Positions 1-9,600 of a DNA stretch of 64,000 bases are shown here, piece after piece. Source of the stretch: JAGVPT01 sp049578505 (lineage in GTDB: Bacteria > Bacteroidota > Ignavibacteria > UBA10030 > UBA8401); assembly GCA_049578505.1 (NCBI GenBank), contig JBAUMC010000014.1, forward strand, positions 20,508 through 84,507. The letters run 5' to 3'. The notes beneath the pieces were generated by a model, which made no database searches, was not told where the DNA came from, and worked only from the letters and a program-made list of their open reading frames with translations. The translations under genes were made by a program, and so were the position numbers. The stretch's first letter is position 1. The number at the start of each line of letters is the position of its first letter.

Positions 1-1
1 C

Positions 2-565
2 AAAGTCGAAGAAATATCGAGCTTGCTTGCGCCCCAACAATGGAGGGTGAAAAGCTTAATCGACTTTCCAGGCGTTCCAAAAACAATTGAAGACCTTCCT
101 ACACTCGAGGGAAATGCTCTCAAGAAAGCGCATGAGGCGTTCAAGGCTACCGGCTTGCTTTCTATTGCCGACGATACAGGCCTGGAATGTTACTATCTCG
201 AACTGAAGCCGGGGGTACTTTCCGCGCGCTATTCCGGCGAGAATGCAACGTATGCGGACAATAACGCAAAACTCTTACATGCATTGAGAGGTGTTCCGCC
301 CCGGCGGCGCAATGCACGTTTTCGAACTGTGATTGCGATTGTCGGAAATAACGTCCAAAAAGTGGTTGAAGGTAAATTGGAAGGAATTATCGGGGAATCT
401 CCGCGTGGAGCAAACGGATTTGGCTACGACCCGCTTTTCATCCCGCGCGGCTCAAAGAAGACATACGCAGAGCTGACCTTGGAAGAAAAGAACAAGATCA
501 GTCACCGTGCAATGGCGGTTTCGCAAGCAATAGAAGTGCTCAGTGCTTTAGGAATTAAAAATTAA
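2..565 (+). CDS. rdgB: XTP/dITP pyrophosphatase (RdgB/HAM1), 5' end missing
   Basis: Hydrolyses non-canonical purine triphosphates (XTP, dITP, ITP) to the monophosphate and PPi in the cytoplasm, keeping deaminated purines out of DNA. The reading frame is already open at base 2 and reads KVEEISSLLAPQQ, the usual end of the family's N-terminal strand (ATxNxxKVEEI), so only about ten residues are lost beyond the left edge and the TTG at 23 is not the real start. Family signatures seen are DDTGLE (substrate/metal site), GFGYDPLF and SHRAMA near the C-terminus. Otherwise full length. Family assignment is firm. Confidence 0.93.
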   Translation, partial: KVEEISSLLAPQQWRVKSLIDFPGVPKTIEDLPTLEGNALKKAHEAFKATGLLSIADDTGLECYYLELKPGVLSARYSGENATYADNNAKLLHALRGVPPRRRNARFRTVIAIVGNNVQKVVEGKLEGIIGESPRGANGFGYDPLFIPRGSKKTYAELTLEEKNKISHRAMAVSQAIEVLSALGIKN

Positions 566-647
566 AAGTGTAAAGTTAAAACCGCTGTTAAACAGTCCTC
601 AGCAAATTTCTTCTAACTTTTCACCTTTAATTCATAATTCTTAATTA

Positions 648-1121
648 TCAATTATTCCCTTCCTCCGTCAACTTGTCCCGTACCCGCTCCGTCCAATCCG
701 TAATTGAATCCCTGTCGGCGGCGGAGAGATTAGCGTCGGTGTGGATAAAGAGATACTTCTGGATGGGCATATCGCCTTTTGACACCTGTTCGTAAATCTG
801 TCCCAGCTTGACCACGCGTTTGCTCTTCGTATAGTTTCCCCATTCGGAAAAATTAAGATGACGCCGTCCTTCTGCCACGTCATCTGCCACGAGCCATGAA
901 ACGGGTGCAATATAACTATACCATGGCCAGCGCGTTTCATTTGAGTGACAGTCGAAACAGGCCGCAGTGATGAGTTTCGACACCGGCGGTGTGAACTCGG
1001 CTTGGGCCGCTATGCTTTTCGCTTGGTCGACAGGCGGGTTCGATCTGTCGGGCTGGTGAACTTGAATGAGAACAAATACTGCCGCCACAACTATTCCAAC
1101 CCACCGAACTATTTTTTTCAA
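648..1121 (-). CDS. Haem-binding domain protein, membrane-anchored
   Basis: 157 residues. An N-terminal hydrophobic segment (residues 5-20) acts as signal or anchor, placing the rest in the periplasm. The mature part holds one c-type haem motif CFDCH followed by SNETRWPWYSYIAP, the pattern of the short haem-binding domain family common in Bacteroidota. The role is probably electron transfer or haem sensing; no partner enzyme is adjacent. It ends a run of minus-strand genes (DUF486, macrodomain, thioesterase) 30 bp after the thioesterase gene and may be co-transcribed. Family is clear, function is not. Confidence 0.85.
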   Translation of the reverse strand: MKKIVRWVGIVVAAVFVLIQVHQPDRSNPPVDQAKSIAAQAEFTPPVSKLITAACFDCHSNETRWPWYSYIAPVSWLVADDVAEGRRHLNFSEWGNYTKSKRVVKLGQIYEQVSKGDMPIQKYLFIHTDANLSAADRDSITDWTERVRDKLTEEGNN

Positions 1122-1151
1122 CGTTCTTTCTCCATCGGTTTTTATAAAAGC

Positions 1152-1574
1152 TCATTTTCGGATTGCTTCGAACTGCCGCCGGAACTCTTCCGGGAAGGCG
1201 ACAGGCCTTCCGGTCTCCATTTTGACAAAAAGTCCTGTCTGCTCTGCGGACGCAACGACAGTTCCATTAACAATAAATTCTGCCGAAAGAATCCCTTTGA
1301 CATTTCCCATCTCACTTGCCCACATGATGCCGGCCACCGAATCAAAGAGCTTCACGGGCCGCTTGTAGTCGATCATCGTTCGCATCACCACCGGTGCAAT
1401 TCCCCGCTCCATCAAAATTTTCAGGGGCAGGTATGTATCCAGCACGAGCATTCGCAGGTCTTCAAGCCATCGGATATAGACGATGTTGCTGACATGCCCG
1501 GCAAAATCTATATCATAAGTTTTTGGTTGAAACGTTATTTCAACGTGGAGCGGTTTTCGGTCACCTGGCGGCAT
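1152..1574 (-). CDS. Acyl-CoA thioesterase-like hotdog protein (4HBT/YbgC family)
   Basis: 140 residues, the usual size of a single hotdog domain. The N-terminal stretch YDIDFAGHVSNIVYIRW matches the active-site helix region of 4-hydroxybenzoyl-CoA thioesterase/YbgC/FadM proteins, where an Asp and an (N/S)N-x-x-Y pattern are conserved. It likely hydrolyses acyl-CoA or aryl-CoA thioesters in the cytoplasm; the substrate cannot be read from sequence. Its first 14 bases overlap the end of the upstream macrodomain gene, which indicates translational coupling. Confidence 0.85.
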   Translation of the reverse strand: MPPGDRKPLHVEITFQPKTYDIDFAGHVSNIVYIRWLEDLRMLVLDTYLPLKILMERGIAPVVMRTMIDYKRPVKLFDSVAGIMWASEMGNVKGILSAEFIVNGTVVASAEQTGLFVKMETGRPVAFPEEFRRQFEAIRK

Positions 1575-2088
1575 CGGTCACTTCTTTCAGTGAGTTAGAA
1601 TATATTTCGCAGTCGTGATGCGAGAAACAGACGAAGATAACTTTTTCAGGAAGAACAGAAGCCGAAAGATACGACGCTACGGTCTTCAAAGCAATCCGTG
1701 ACGCGCGTTCTACCGGAAATCCGTATGCGCCGGTGCTTATCGACGGAAAAGAAACAGTTCTTAATCGATGTTTTGTCGCGAGGCTGAGACTATTTGTGTA
1801 GCATCGAGCAAGTAATTCGTCTTCACGATGTTTTCCGTCCTGCCATACCGGTCCGACGGTGTGAATGACCCATCGCGCAGGAAGATTGTACCCTTTTGTG
1901 ATTTTCGCTTCTCCTGTTTCGCATCCGTTCAATGTCCGGCACTCTTCAAGGAGTTTCGGCCCAGCCGCCCGATGGATAGCACCGTCGACGCCGCCACCAC
2001 CGAGCAGAGAACCATTCGCGGCGTTGATGATCGCATCGACGTTTTGCGTGGTAATGTCTCCCTCAACAATAGAAATTCTTTCAAACAT
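1561..2088 (-). CDS. Macrodomain protein, O-acetyl-ADP-ribose deacetylase type
   Basis: 175 residues forming one macrodomain of the YmdB/MacroD type. Seen: AIINAANGSLLGGGGVDGAI (ADP-ribose binding with the catalytic Asn/Asp-Gly loop), HTVGPVW and STGAYGFP (phosphate loop). Such enzymes remove the acetyl group from O-acetyl-ADP-ribose or mono-ADP-ribose from proteins and nucleic acids. It starts 9 bp after the DUF486 gene and overlaps the thioesterase gene, so it sits inside a small operon. No ADP-ribosyltransferase or sirtuin is nearby, so a toxin-antitoxin role is not supported here. Confidence 0.92.
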   Translation of the reverse strand: MFERISIVEGDITTQNVDAIINAANGSLLGGGGVDGAIHRAAGPKLLEECRTLNGCETGEAKITKGYNLPARWVIHTVGPVWQDGKHREDELLARCYTNSLSLATKHRLRTVSFPSISTGAYGFPVERASRIALKTVASYLSASVLPEKVIFVCFSHHDCEIYSNSLKEVTDAAR

Positions 2089-2097
2089 AGTGACGAT

Positions 2098-2427
2098 TCA
2101 CCACTTTTTGAAAACGAAGAATGCTGCAGCGATGAGAAGAACAAAGCCTACGGCATAATTCCATTTCAGTTCTTCCTTGAGATACACAATCGAGAAAACA
2201 CTGAACACCACGAGCGTGATCACCTCCTGAATGGTTTTTAACTGAGCACCGGAGAATTGATACGAGCCTATCCTATTTGCCGGCACCTGAAAACAATACT
2301 CGAAGAAAGCGATGAGCCAACTGATTACCACCACCTTCCAAAGCGGAACTTCTCTGAATTTTAAATGACCGTACCAGGCAAACGTCATAAAAATATTCGA
2401 TACGGTCAAAAGCCCTACGGTTTTCAT
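2098..2427 (-). CDS. DUF486 / DMT-like small membrane protein
   Basis: 109 residues with four hydrophobic segments (about 5-20, 30-48, 65-82, 88-106), matching the DUF486 family related to drug/metabolite transporters. Recognisable parts are FAWYGHLKF and the central FEYCFQVPANRIG. No transport substrate is known for the family. It is the first gene of the minus-strand run with the macrodomain and thioesterase genes. Confidence 0.85.
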   Translation of the reverse strand: MKTVGLLTVSNIFMTFAWYGHLKFREVPLWKVVVISWLIAFFEYCFQVPANRIGSYQFSGAQLKTIQEVITLVVFSVFSIVYLKEELKWNYAVGFVLLIAAAFFVFKKW

Positions 2428-2628
2428 ATGCCTCCTCGCTGGTGAATGGGGTATTACCTAAAATGTCACGCTCTTTGAATTGACAAGATAATTAGAGTAA
2501 AGAAAGTTTCCAATAGGAAAAAATCTACGTTTCTCATCATCTCTACTATTTCTCTTTGGACCATACGTTGACTCTCCTTCGCTATTTTCGTATTTTTACT
2601 ACAGAACAAAAAGGGAAATTTGCCATCA

Positions 2629-3792
2629 ATGATCGTTAAGCTTGCACTCGAGAACGGAACTGTCTTCACAGGCGAGAATTTCGGCGCCGAGGGAGAAGTT
2701 ACCGGCGAGGTTGTTTTCAATACAAGCATCACCGGCTACCAGGAAATCCTCACTGACCCGTCGTACGCCGGACAGATCGTTACGATGACCTATCCGCTTA
2801 TCGGAAACTACGGGGTCAACATTGACGACCTCGAATCGGTCAAGCCGCAGGTTTCCGGGTTTATTGTGCGCGAGTATTTTGAGTTCTACAGCAATTGGCG
2901 GGCGACGTCGAGCCTGGGCGATTGGTTGAAAAAACATAATATCATCGCCATTCAGGGGATCGATACACGGATGTTGACAAAAATGATCCGAACTCAGGGT
3001 GCTCTACGAGGCGTTCTTTCGACAAAAGACCTTGACGACGCGAGCCTGATAAAAAAGGCAAAGGCATCGCCGGACATGAACGGGTTAGACCTGGCGAAAA
3101 ACGTGACGTGCGAGTCTCCTTACACATGGAATGAAATCGACACGACAATGTTTGCTCTCGCTCCGGAAGGGGCGGAAACTAAACGCAATGGAGAACGGTA
3201 CAAAGTTGTGGTGTATGATTATGGAGTGAAACAAAATATTTTGCGGCGGCTAACGCGGTACGGTTGCAGCCTGACGGTAGTTCCGGCATCGTATACCGCG
3301 GAACAGGTGCTGGCGATGAACCCGGACGGAATTTTTCTCTCCAACGGACCGGGCGACCCCGATGCAGTGAAGTATGCGATAATGAACCTCAAGAAATTAA
3401 TCGGCACGAAACCAATGTTCGGAATTTGTCTCGGCCATCAATTGCTCGCGCTTGCGTTGGGTGGAAAAACGTACAAATTGAAATTCGGGCATCGCGGCGC
3501 GAATCATCCCGTGAAAAATCTTCAAACGAACGATATCGAAATCACTTCACAGAACCACGGCTTTGCGGTTGACTGGAAGACGATGGATCAAACGAAAGTC
3601 GAACTGACTCATATTAATCTTAACGACAACACCGTCGAAGGATTTCAACACAAGCAATTGCCCCTCTTCTGTGTTCAGTATCACCCCGAAGCATCCCCCG
3701 GTCCGCACGACAGCGATTACCTCTTTGCAAAGTTCATCGCCTTGATGGAGAATGCCGGGGCGATAGTCAAAAAACAAAAAGCCGTCATTTAG
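2629..3792 (+). CDS. carA: Carbamoyl-phosphate synthase small subunit
   Basis: Glutamine amidotransferase subunit that releases ammonia from glutamine for carbamoyl phosphate, feeding pyrimidine and arginine synthesis. The N-terminal CarA domain has GEVVFNTSITGYQEILTDPS; the C-terminal class I glutaminase domain has the nucleophile motif GICLGHQ and the His/Glu motif QYHPEASPGP. Length (387 residues) is normal. ATG at 2629 is preferred to TTG at 2620 because AAGGGA at 2611-2616 is too close to the latter and the family starts with (M)xxxLALEDG. The large subunit carB is not adjacent; the next gene is an unrelated SDR. Confidence 0.96.
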   Translation: MIVKLALENGTVFTGENFGAEGEVTGEVVFNTSITGYQEILTDPSYAGQIVTMTYPLIGNYGVNIDDLESVKPQVSGFIVREYFEFYSNWRATSSLGDWLKKHNIIAIQGIDTRMLTKMIRTQGALRGVLSTKDLDDASLIKKAKASPDMNGLDLAKNVTCESPYTWNEIDTTMFALAPEGAETKRNGERYKVVVYDYGVKQNILRRLTRYGCSLTVVPASYTAEQVLAMNPDGIFLSNGPGDPDAVKYAIMNLKKLIGTKPMFGICLGHQLLALALGGKTYKLKFGHRGANHPVKNLQTNDIEITSQNHGFAVDWKTMDQTKVELTHINLNDNTVEGFQHKQLPLFCVQYHPEASPGPHDSDYLFAKFIALMENAGAIVKKQKAVI

Positions 3793-3950
3793 AAACAGAG
3801 CGGCTTGAAGCGCTGGCCGAATCTAGGTGCCGGCAATTTTTACTCCATCGTCACTCTCTATTTATATATCACCGCACTATTTTTTTCCACTATTTGTCCT
3901 ATCATCGAAAGCGTTGTTTTGACGTTCTTGCGATATATCAGGAGGTCTTC

Positions 3951-4691
3951 ATGGATTTAGGTTCGCACACTGTTTTCATTACCGGCGGCGCTTCGGGTAT
4001 CGGGTTTGCGCTCGCCCAGAGGTTTCTCAGTGCTGGGAGCGATGTGATCGTTTGCGGACGCCGCGAGGAGAAATTACAGGAAGTTAAGCAAAAGTACCCC
4101 TCGCTTCATATTCACGCCTGTGATGTTTCTCAAGCGACAAACCGGGTGTCGCTGTTTGAATGGGTAACGCAGGAGTTTCCGAAGGTCAATATCCTGGTCA
4201 ACAACGCCGGAATCCAGCGGCGCTTTCAGCTCATGCAGAATTCAAGCTGGGAAGGTATTGAAGAAGAGATCGCGATTAATCTTGAAGCGCCCCTCCACTT
4301 ATCGACGCTCTTCATTCCCCACCTCCTCAAGCAAGATCGGCCGGCGATCATCAACATTACGTCCGGGTTGGCCTTTGTACCGATGGCGAATGCGCCGATC
4401 TATTGCGCGACGAAAGCCGCGCTTCGCTCGTTCACGCTTTCTCTCCGGCACCAGCTTTCTGCGACGCCGATCTCAGTCGTCGAGATCATTCCCCCTGCGG
4501 TGAATACAGACCTTGGGGGAAAAGGGCTTCATTCAACAGCGACGCCTCTGGATGAGTTCGCTGATGCGGTTGTGGAACAGTTGCAGAAAGGAAGTTTGGA
4601 AATTTCATACGGCTTCGCAACGCAATCAAGCCGCGCATCGCGCGAGGAGTTGAACGAAACGTTCAAGAGAATGAATCAAGCGGCGCGGTAA
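3951..4691 (+). CDS. SDR family oxidoreductase (DltE-like)
   Basis: 246 residues, a classical short-chain dehydrogenase/reductase. Seen: cofactor glycine motif TGGASGIG near the start, NNAGIQRR, and the catalytic pair in YCATKAALRSF, with INITSG supplying the Ser. It resembles the DltE-type subgroup; substrate unknown. ATG at 3951 is chosen because AGGAGG lies at 3940-3945; a longer frame upstream has no ribosome binding site. A repeat element lies directly downstream. Confidence 0.88.
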   Translation: MDLGSHTVFITGGASGIGFALAQRFLSAGSDVIVCGRREEKLQEVKQKYPSLHIHACDVSQATNRVSLFEWVTQEFPKVNILVNNAGIQRRFQLMQNSSWEGIEEEIAINLEAPLHLSTLFIPHLLKQDRPAIINITSGLAFVPMANAPIYCATKAALRSFTLSLRHQLSATPISVVEIIPPAVNTDLGGKGLHSTATPLDEFADAVVEQLQKGSLEISYGFATQSSRASREELNETFKRMNQAAR

Positions 4692-5125
4692 AATGTTACT
4701 TTCTTTCCGAGAAAGAAAGTAACCAAAGAAATCTTTCGAAATCGTAACGCTCGGATTCAATCCCCGCCGCACATGCTGTCAATTTCGGTTCTCGAAAATT
4801 GCTGAACGTTCTAAGCATATGCTATAACACAGAAATTGTCCCGAAGGGATCCCTCTGGGAAAACCCTTCGATTGAATCCTATCCTCCGCGCACACCCAAC
4901 GATTTCGAGCTGTTGCAAATGCTTGTAATAAAGAAATCTCGGAATCGGTGGCACTGAGCGCAAGGAGCGATGCGTGCGTTGAGAAAACGGCAACGGTTTA
5001 AGAGAAGTTTCTGTGGGCCGTTTTCTCCTGCAAGTGTGGAGGGGAGCATCGCTTGGGTTCCGATTCCGAGAAGCTCTCTTTGCTTCTTTCTCTGGCATCA
5101 GAGAAAGAAGTATGACCCATCCAAT
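4692..5125. repeat. Dispersed ~410 bp repeat, diverged copy of the 22690-23186 element
   Basis: No gene. The stretch starts with an inverted pair around TTTCTTTCCGAGAAAGAAA, continues with ACCAAAGAAATC, AATTGTCCCGAAGGGATCCC and GAAAACCCTTCGATTGAATCC, and ends with GGTTCCGATTCCGAGAAGC and TCTGGCATCAGAGAAAGAAG. The same blocks in the same order and orientation occur at 22720-23155, where the copy has clean terminal inverted repeats. Here the ends are lost or diverged, so this is probably an older insertion. The right end runs up to the stop of the NYN-domain gene. Confidence 0.8.
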
Positions 5126-5602
5126 TCACTTCTTCTCCCCGAAAATCTTCAGCCATTCATCAATCTGCCCTTTCGATAAAACAGACGAATCCTTTTCTTC
5201 CCCCTTATCCGGTTCTTCAAAAAGAAGATTGCTGAAGTATTTCGATGTGTGCGTTGTGCAGGAACACACCTTTGCATAATCGAGAATCTCCCTATCGGAA
5301 GAAACGATGACGAGAAGCGTCCGGTTTTTTGAGAGTTCGATCATCGATTTGATTTTCGCATCGGCGGAGAGGGGAGATGCGAAAACGATGTGAACGGGAG
5401 AATGCGTCGGCGATGGATGAGGTTCGCGCGGTTTTGCACCGTCAAAGACAATTGTGCACCGGAATTTTCTTTTGAAGGTTAAACGGGAGATGAGAAACAC
5501 AAGACGTTCTCGGGCGTCGAACCCATTGTGATCCAATAATTTCTTCAGCGATGGAATTGCGTGAATAAGATTGTAACCATCGACAATATAATGGGGGAGC
5601 AT
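5126..5602 (-). CDS. NYN (PIN-like) domain protein, YacP type
   Basis: 158 residues. Begins with YIVDGYNLIHAI, the first strand and metal-binding Asp of NYN domains, and carries TIVFDGAKP and LVIVSSDREILDYA, where further acidic residues of the PIN-like active site lie. YacP/Rae1-type NYN proteins are RNA endonucleases; nuclease activity here is inferred from the family. It starts 16 bp after the K+ channel gene and is the last gene of the helicase-channel-NYN run. Confidence 0.82.
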   Translation of the reverse strand: MLPHYIVDGYNLIHAIPSLKKLLDHNGFDARERLVFLISRLTFKRKFRCTIVFDGAKPREPHPSPTHSPVHIVFASPLSADAKIKSMIELSKNRTLLVIVSSDREILDYAKVCSCTTHTSKYFSNLLFEEPDKGEEKDSSVLSKGQIDEWLKIFGEKK

Positions 5603-5618
5603 CGCTTTTGTTGGAGGT

Positions 5619-6575
5619 TTAGATTTGCTCGATGTCGCTTAACCGGCGCAGGTCGACGCGCACAACTCCATCTTCAGCTGGAAGAAACATGTCCCTGAAC
5701 TTTGCTCCAACCACCACTTCGTCGTATTTGTACGAAGAACGACTGTGCACCGATTGTGAGAAAGTCTCGTCGATGGCCGTCAGCAGGATCGCAAATTCGG
5801 CATCAGTTTTTTCCAACCCCTTGTGTGTAACACCGAAGAGCGGGCTTTCTTTGTCGATGGGGTGAACGATGGTCCAATGAAGGGGAAAGAAAGTGACTTT
5901 GTTTCTTTCGAGCGGCAAGGGGTAGAATTTTCTGACCTGCATTCCGTTGTGCGTTTCCATCCGGCTGAAGGTTAGCGTTGCAGTAACTTCAATCAACTGA
6001 TTTTGCCGCTCGTTGACAATCCTGAACATGAAACCGGTGATGTCGTGAAACGGAGCGATGACGGCCTTTTCGCTATACTGGATTTTCGCATTCGGCCGTG
6101 AAAACCGCGCGAACAATAGCCCGGTTGCAAGGGCGAACCCGAACAATCCCGTCAGCGCCTCAAATGCCACGACCATATTTGCCGCAAACCCCGACGGGCT
6201 TATTCTTCCGTAGCCGATCGTCGCCAGTGTCTGCACGCTGAAAAAGAAAGCATCAAAGAATCGCCCTCCCATGGATGTTGCTGCCGATCCTTCTATGGCG
6301 GTCGGACCGCATGCTAAATAGGCGAGTGCAAAGAATACGTTGACGAAAAAGTAGGACAACACCACCATCGTGTGAAATCTCAGCCACGACATTGAGAGGA
6401 GGGCATGGTAGGGATTGAGCGAACGGAGAAATGATTGTCCTGTCCGCTTCACATTGAAGCTTCCGTCCCGGTTGAGAAATCGTGTCCGTGCTTGCTGTGT
6501 GACCTTTGAGCCTAGACCGAGGTCCCGATTGTCGTCTTGCTGCGGAGAAAGAGGCGTTCTTCTTTTTGAGGCCAA
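5619..6575 (-). CDS. Inward-rectifier potassium channel (KirBac type)
   Basis: 318 residues. An amphipathic N-terminal part leads to TM1 (about 68-90), a pore helix, the K+ selectivity filter TIGYGR at 119-124, and TM2 (about 130-155). The remaining ~160 residues match the cytoplasmic Kir immunoglobulin-like domain (AVIAPFHDITGFMFRIVN, FPLHWTIVHPID). Bacterial Kir channels pass K+ and are gated by lipids or ligands. The gene begins 36 bp after the stop of the Lhr helicase gene and 16 bp before the NYN gene. Family assignment is firm. Confidence 0.93.
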   Translation of the reverse strand: MASKRRTPLSPQQDDNRDLGLGSKVTQQARTRFLNRDGSFNVKRTGQSFLRSLNPYHALLSMSWLRFHTMVVLSYFFVNVFFALAYLACGPTAIEGSAATSMGGRFFDAFFFSVQTLATIGYGRISPSGFAANMVVAFEALTGLFGFALATGLLFARFSRPNAKIQYSEKAVIAPFHDITGFMFRIVNERQNQLIEVTATLTFSRMETHNGMQVRKFYPLPLERNKVTFFPLHWTIVHPIDKESPLFGVTHKGLEKTDAEFAILLTAIDETFSQSVHSRSSYKYDEVVVGAKFRDMFLPAEDGVVRVDLRRLSDIEQI

Positions 6576-6611
6576 GGATGATCCCTTTTATTGTGGTTGT
6601 AATTTCAGGTT

Positions 6612-9600
6612 TTACTGCAATTCATATCTCATTGTCTGTGCGCGATCTCTGTAGAAGCCGATCGATCGAAGAGTTTCTGCCAGCGGACTTTCTGTCGGGC
6701 GAATGCCATCGCAGTATTCGACGATGATCTCGCGTTCGTTCCGGAACGAGGTTCGGAGGTTTGAAACGAATTGTTCCAACCCGGCGCGGACAATGTCCTG
6801 TGACGATTCTGCGACGGTCGTAATTCGCGCCCCGAATCCCTCGATCCACAAAATAGGCGATCCCTTGTCGAATACGAAATAGTTGAGCGGAAGCCTTGCG
6901 ATGCGGATATTCGCAGTAGTCTTCATGTTTCCGATTTCAACTCCAAGCCCATACGGATTTGCCGGATCACATGCATTAACAACAATCGGAGGAGTTCTGT
7001 TCATTGCTGATTGTTCATTGTTGGTTGTCCTTATCATCTCCACCGCTGCCGGAAGTGCAAACTGCATTCCCGACAATCCCTCCACAAAATAGCCCCGTCG
7101 AATCTCACCGCGCAATTCCATCTTTTGAAATTCAAGCGCAAGGAGAGGCCACGGCAGGAGATTTTCCTCCCGTTTTGCGATTTCTCTCGCGACAATGCCG
7201 TAGCGCAGCAGGACCTGTTGAGCCTGCCGGGCTACTTTTTCTTCCAGCGAAGCTTTCTCTCCCAGCACCCTGCGCGTGTGAAGGAGCGACCATCGTCCGT
7301 TCCAGCCGGGAGCTGTCCGGAGAGCTTTTCTCACGGAACTCATCGCAAAAGATTTCAGAGGATTGCGCCTCGGGTTGGTCAGGATAATCCGTTCGGAGGG
7401 GAGGGGGGAGTCACTGTTCGTTTTATAACGTTTCACGTTTAGCGCTTCGTCAACAACGTCGTTTGTAATAAGTCCGCCCCAGAACAATTCCGCGATGCCT
7501 TTGTTCAATGCCGAAAGCGAGAAGGGGGTTCCTTCGCGTATGTCTGAAAGAAACGATGCGCCGTTATGTTTTAAAAACTCGTACAGCTCTTGCCCGGTGG
7601 TTGAAATTCCTTCGAGCAATTTCTCCTTCTCCTCGATGAAACAGGCGCCGTCGCCGCTGAAAATCCATTGCGACTTTCCCGGAGAGGAGCCGGCGCAAAC
7701 GATCTCCCCCTTTGTCGACAAAGCTCTGAGTACACCGGAATCGTAGTTTTTCACTCGATGAGGAAATATCTCGCTTTCCCATAATTCCGAGTGGAGCGAG
7801 TACCCTTCCATTTTTTCAAGCACGCTCAAAAGGCCGGCTTCACCCGACGCCTGAGTCGATGGATGGCGGTGCTGCCAAAGGGAAAGGAAATTTGTGAAGT
7901 CGGCGATCGATGCCGGCTTTATTTCTTTCCGGAGTATGTTGATCGATGCGCGGTGGATGCGTTCCAGGTTCGGTCTGTAGCACCATTGCATCGTCTCGTT
8001 GTCTGAAGAAAATGAACCGTGAACGATTTGCTCTTCTTCAGGAAGCGAACGAAGAATGGCCTCGCATTCAACCGTGTCGATTCCAAAACGGAGAGCGATT
8101 TGTTCAAGAGTTAACGGCGCATGCGAGCGGAGCTTTCGCGTGATCAGAAAACGAAGGCATTCATCTCGTTTCAACGGCGTGGTTTGGAATTCTTCGGGGA
8201 GTGAAGAGAGCGTATCATGGTCTACCGTCGCAACGGAGAGATACAATGGGACTTCTTCTGAAGCGATAAAAAATATTTTATTATTCATCCGCACCGGAAC
8301 AATTGTTCTCTGGTTCTCCAGCTGGTCTTTACACTGCATATCGTGCGCTGCGGACCGTTCGCTAATCTCCTCCCCGGTCAACTCGCCGATGCGGATCAGT
8401 ATCTCGAGCAATTCTTCGGCTGTTCGGGCCTTTCGCGTTCCGGAAGTGAATTGCAACTGCTCTTCGATCCGGTCGACTGCGTCGGTTTTGATGACCGTTT
8501 TGACGGCGTCGAGGTTCACGACTTCGGCAAGTAACTCTCTGTTCAGGGCCTGGTATTGATTTGAAGTATCTCCTTTCGGTTGATCTTGTTCATACATATA
8601 GACGGCAATGAAATCAAACAAGACAGTCGATGCAAACGGGGACGGTATTTCAGTTTGGATCGTATGAACGCCGATCGAGCCCGTCTCTATTTTGCCCATC
8701 ACTTCTTTAAAGTGTTCGAAGTCGAGGACATCGTTCAAACAATCGCGGATGGTTTCGATGACAATCGGAAAGTCGTCCACTTTGCGGACGATTTGAAGCA
8801 GGTCGCCCGCCCGCAATCGCTGCAGCCAGAGGGGTGTTCGTTTTCCGATTTGAGTTTTCGGCAGCAAGAGCGCGCGTGCGGCGTTCTGTCGAAATAGCGC
8901 GCCGAAAAGAGGGGAGAGAACCAGTTCATCCAAAATAAGTTCCTGCGCTTTTGCCGCCGTCAAACCGGAAAAGAGGTCAAGCGGGAGACGCTCAACGTCG
9001 GAACAGCGGAAAAGAATTCCGTCGTCGTTATACAGCATCTGGACCTCAGTGCCAAGGCGCTCGCGAAGCTGGTGCGACAGGACGAGTCCGAGCAAGCCAT
9101 TCACTCCACGGCCAAAACATGAATGGACAACGATCCTGGGGTCGCCGATCTCGTCGCGGAATCCTTCCACCACAATTGAGCAATGCGTGGGGAGAAATCC
9201 TGTGGCCGCTTTTTGCTGGAGGATGTAATCGACGATGTTTCGAGCTCCATAAGAGTCAATGGGATAATTATCGTGAAGCCATTTGATCCCGTCGGTATCG
9301 CCGGATGACAGTTCTTCCAGGAATTTCCCGACCCGTTCTCCAAGCTCGAACGTTCGGCCTATTCCTTCTCCGCGCCAGAAGGGCATGCGTGCCGGCTGAC
9401 CGGGAGCAGGGGCAACGATAATTTTATTTGCGTCGATGTCGAGCATCTTCCAGACATTCGAACCGAGGATGAACGTGTCACCGGCACGGCTCTCGTAGAT
9501 AAACTCCTCGTCAACCTCGCCGATTTTCGTCGTCAGGTCTTCAAGGTAAACGGCGAAGTACCCCCGGTCTGGAATCGTTCCAGCATTCGTGATTGCAAGG

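Noticed and set aside
945..1598. 217-codon plus-strand frame
   Set aside because: Antisense to the haem-binding and thioesterase genes, both of which show clear family motifs.
1561..2088. Macrodomain gene as antitoxin of a DarT-type toxin
   Set aside because: The neighbouring genes are a thioesterase and a DUF486 membrane protein; no ADP-ribosyltransferase is seen.
4970..5279. Frames inside the 4692-5125 repeat
   Set aside because: Shared with the transposon at 22690 without conserved reading frame; the repeat is non-coding.
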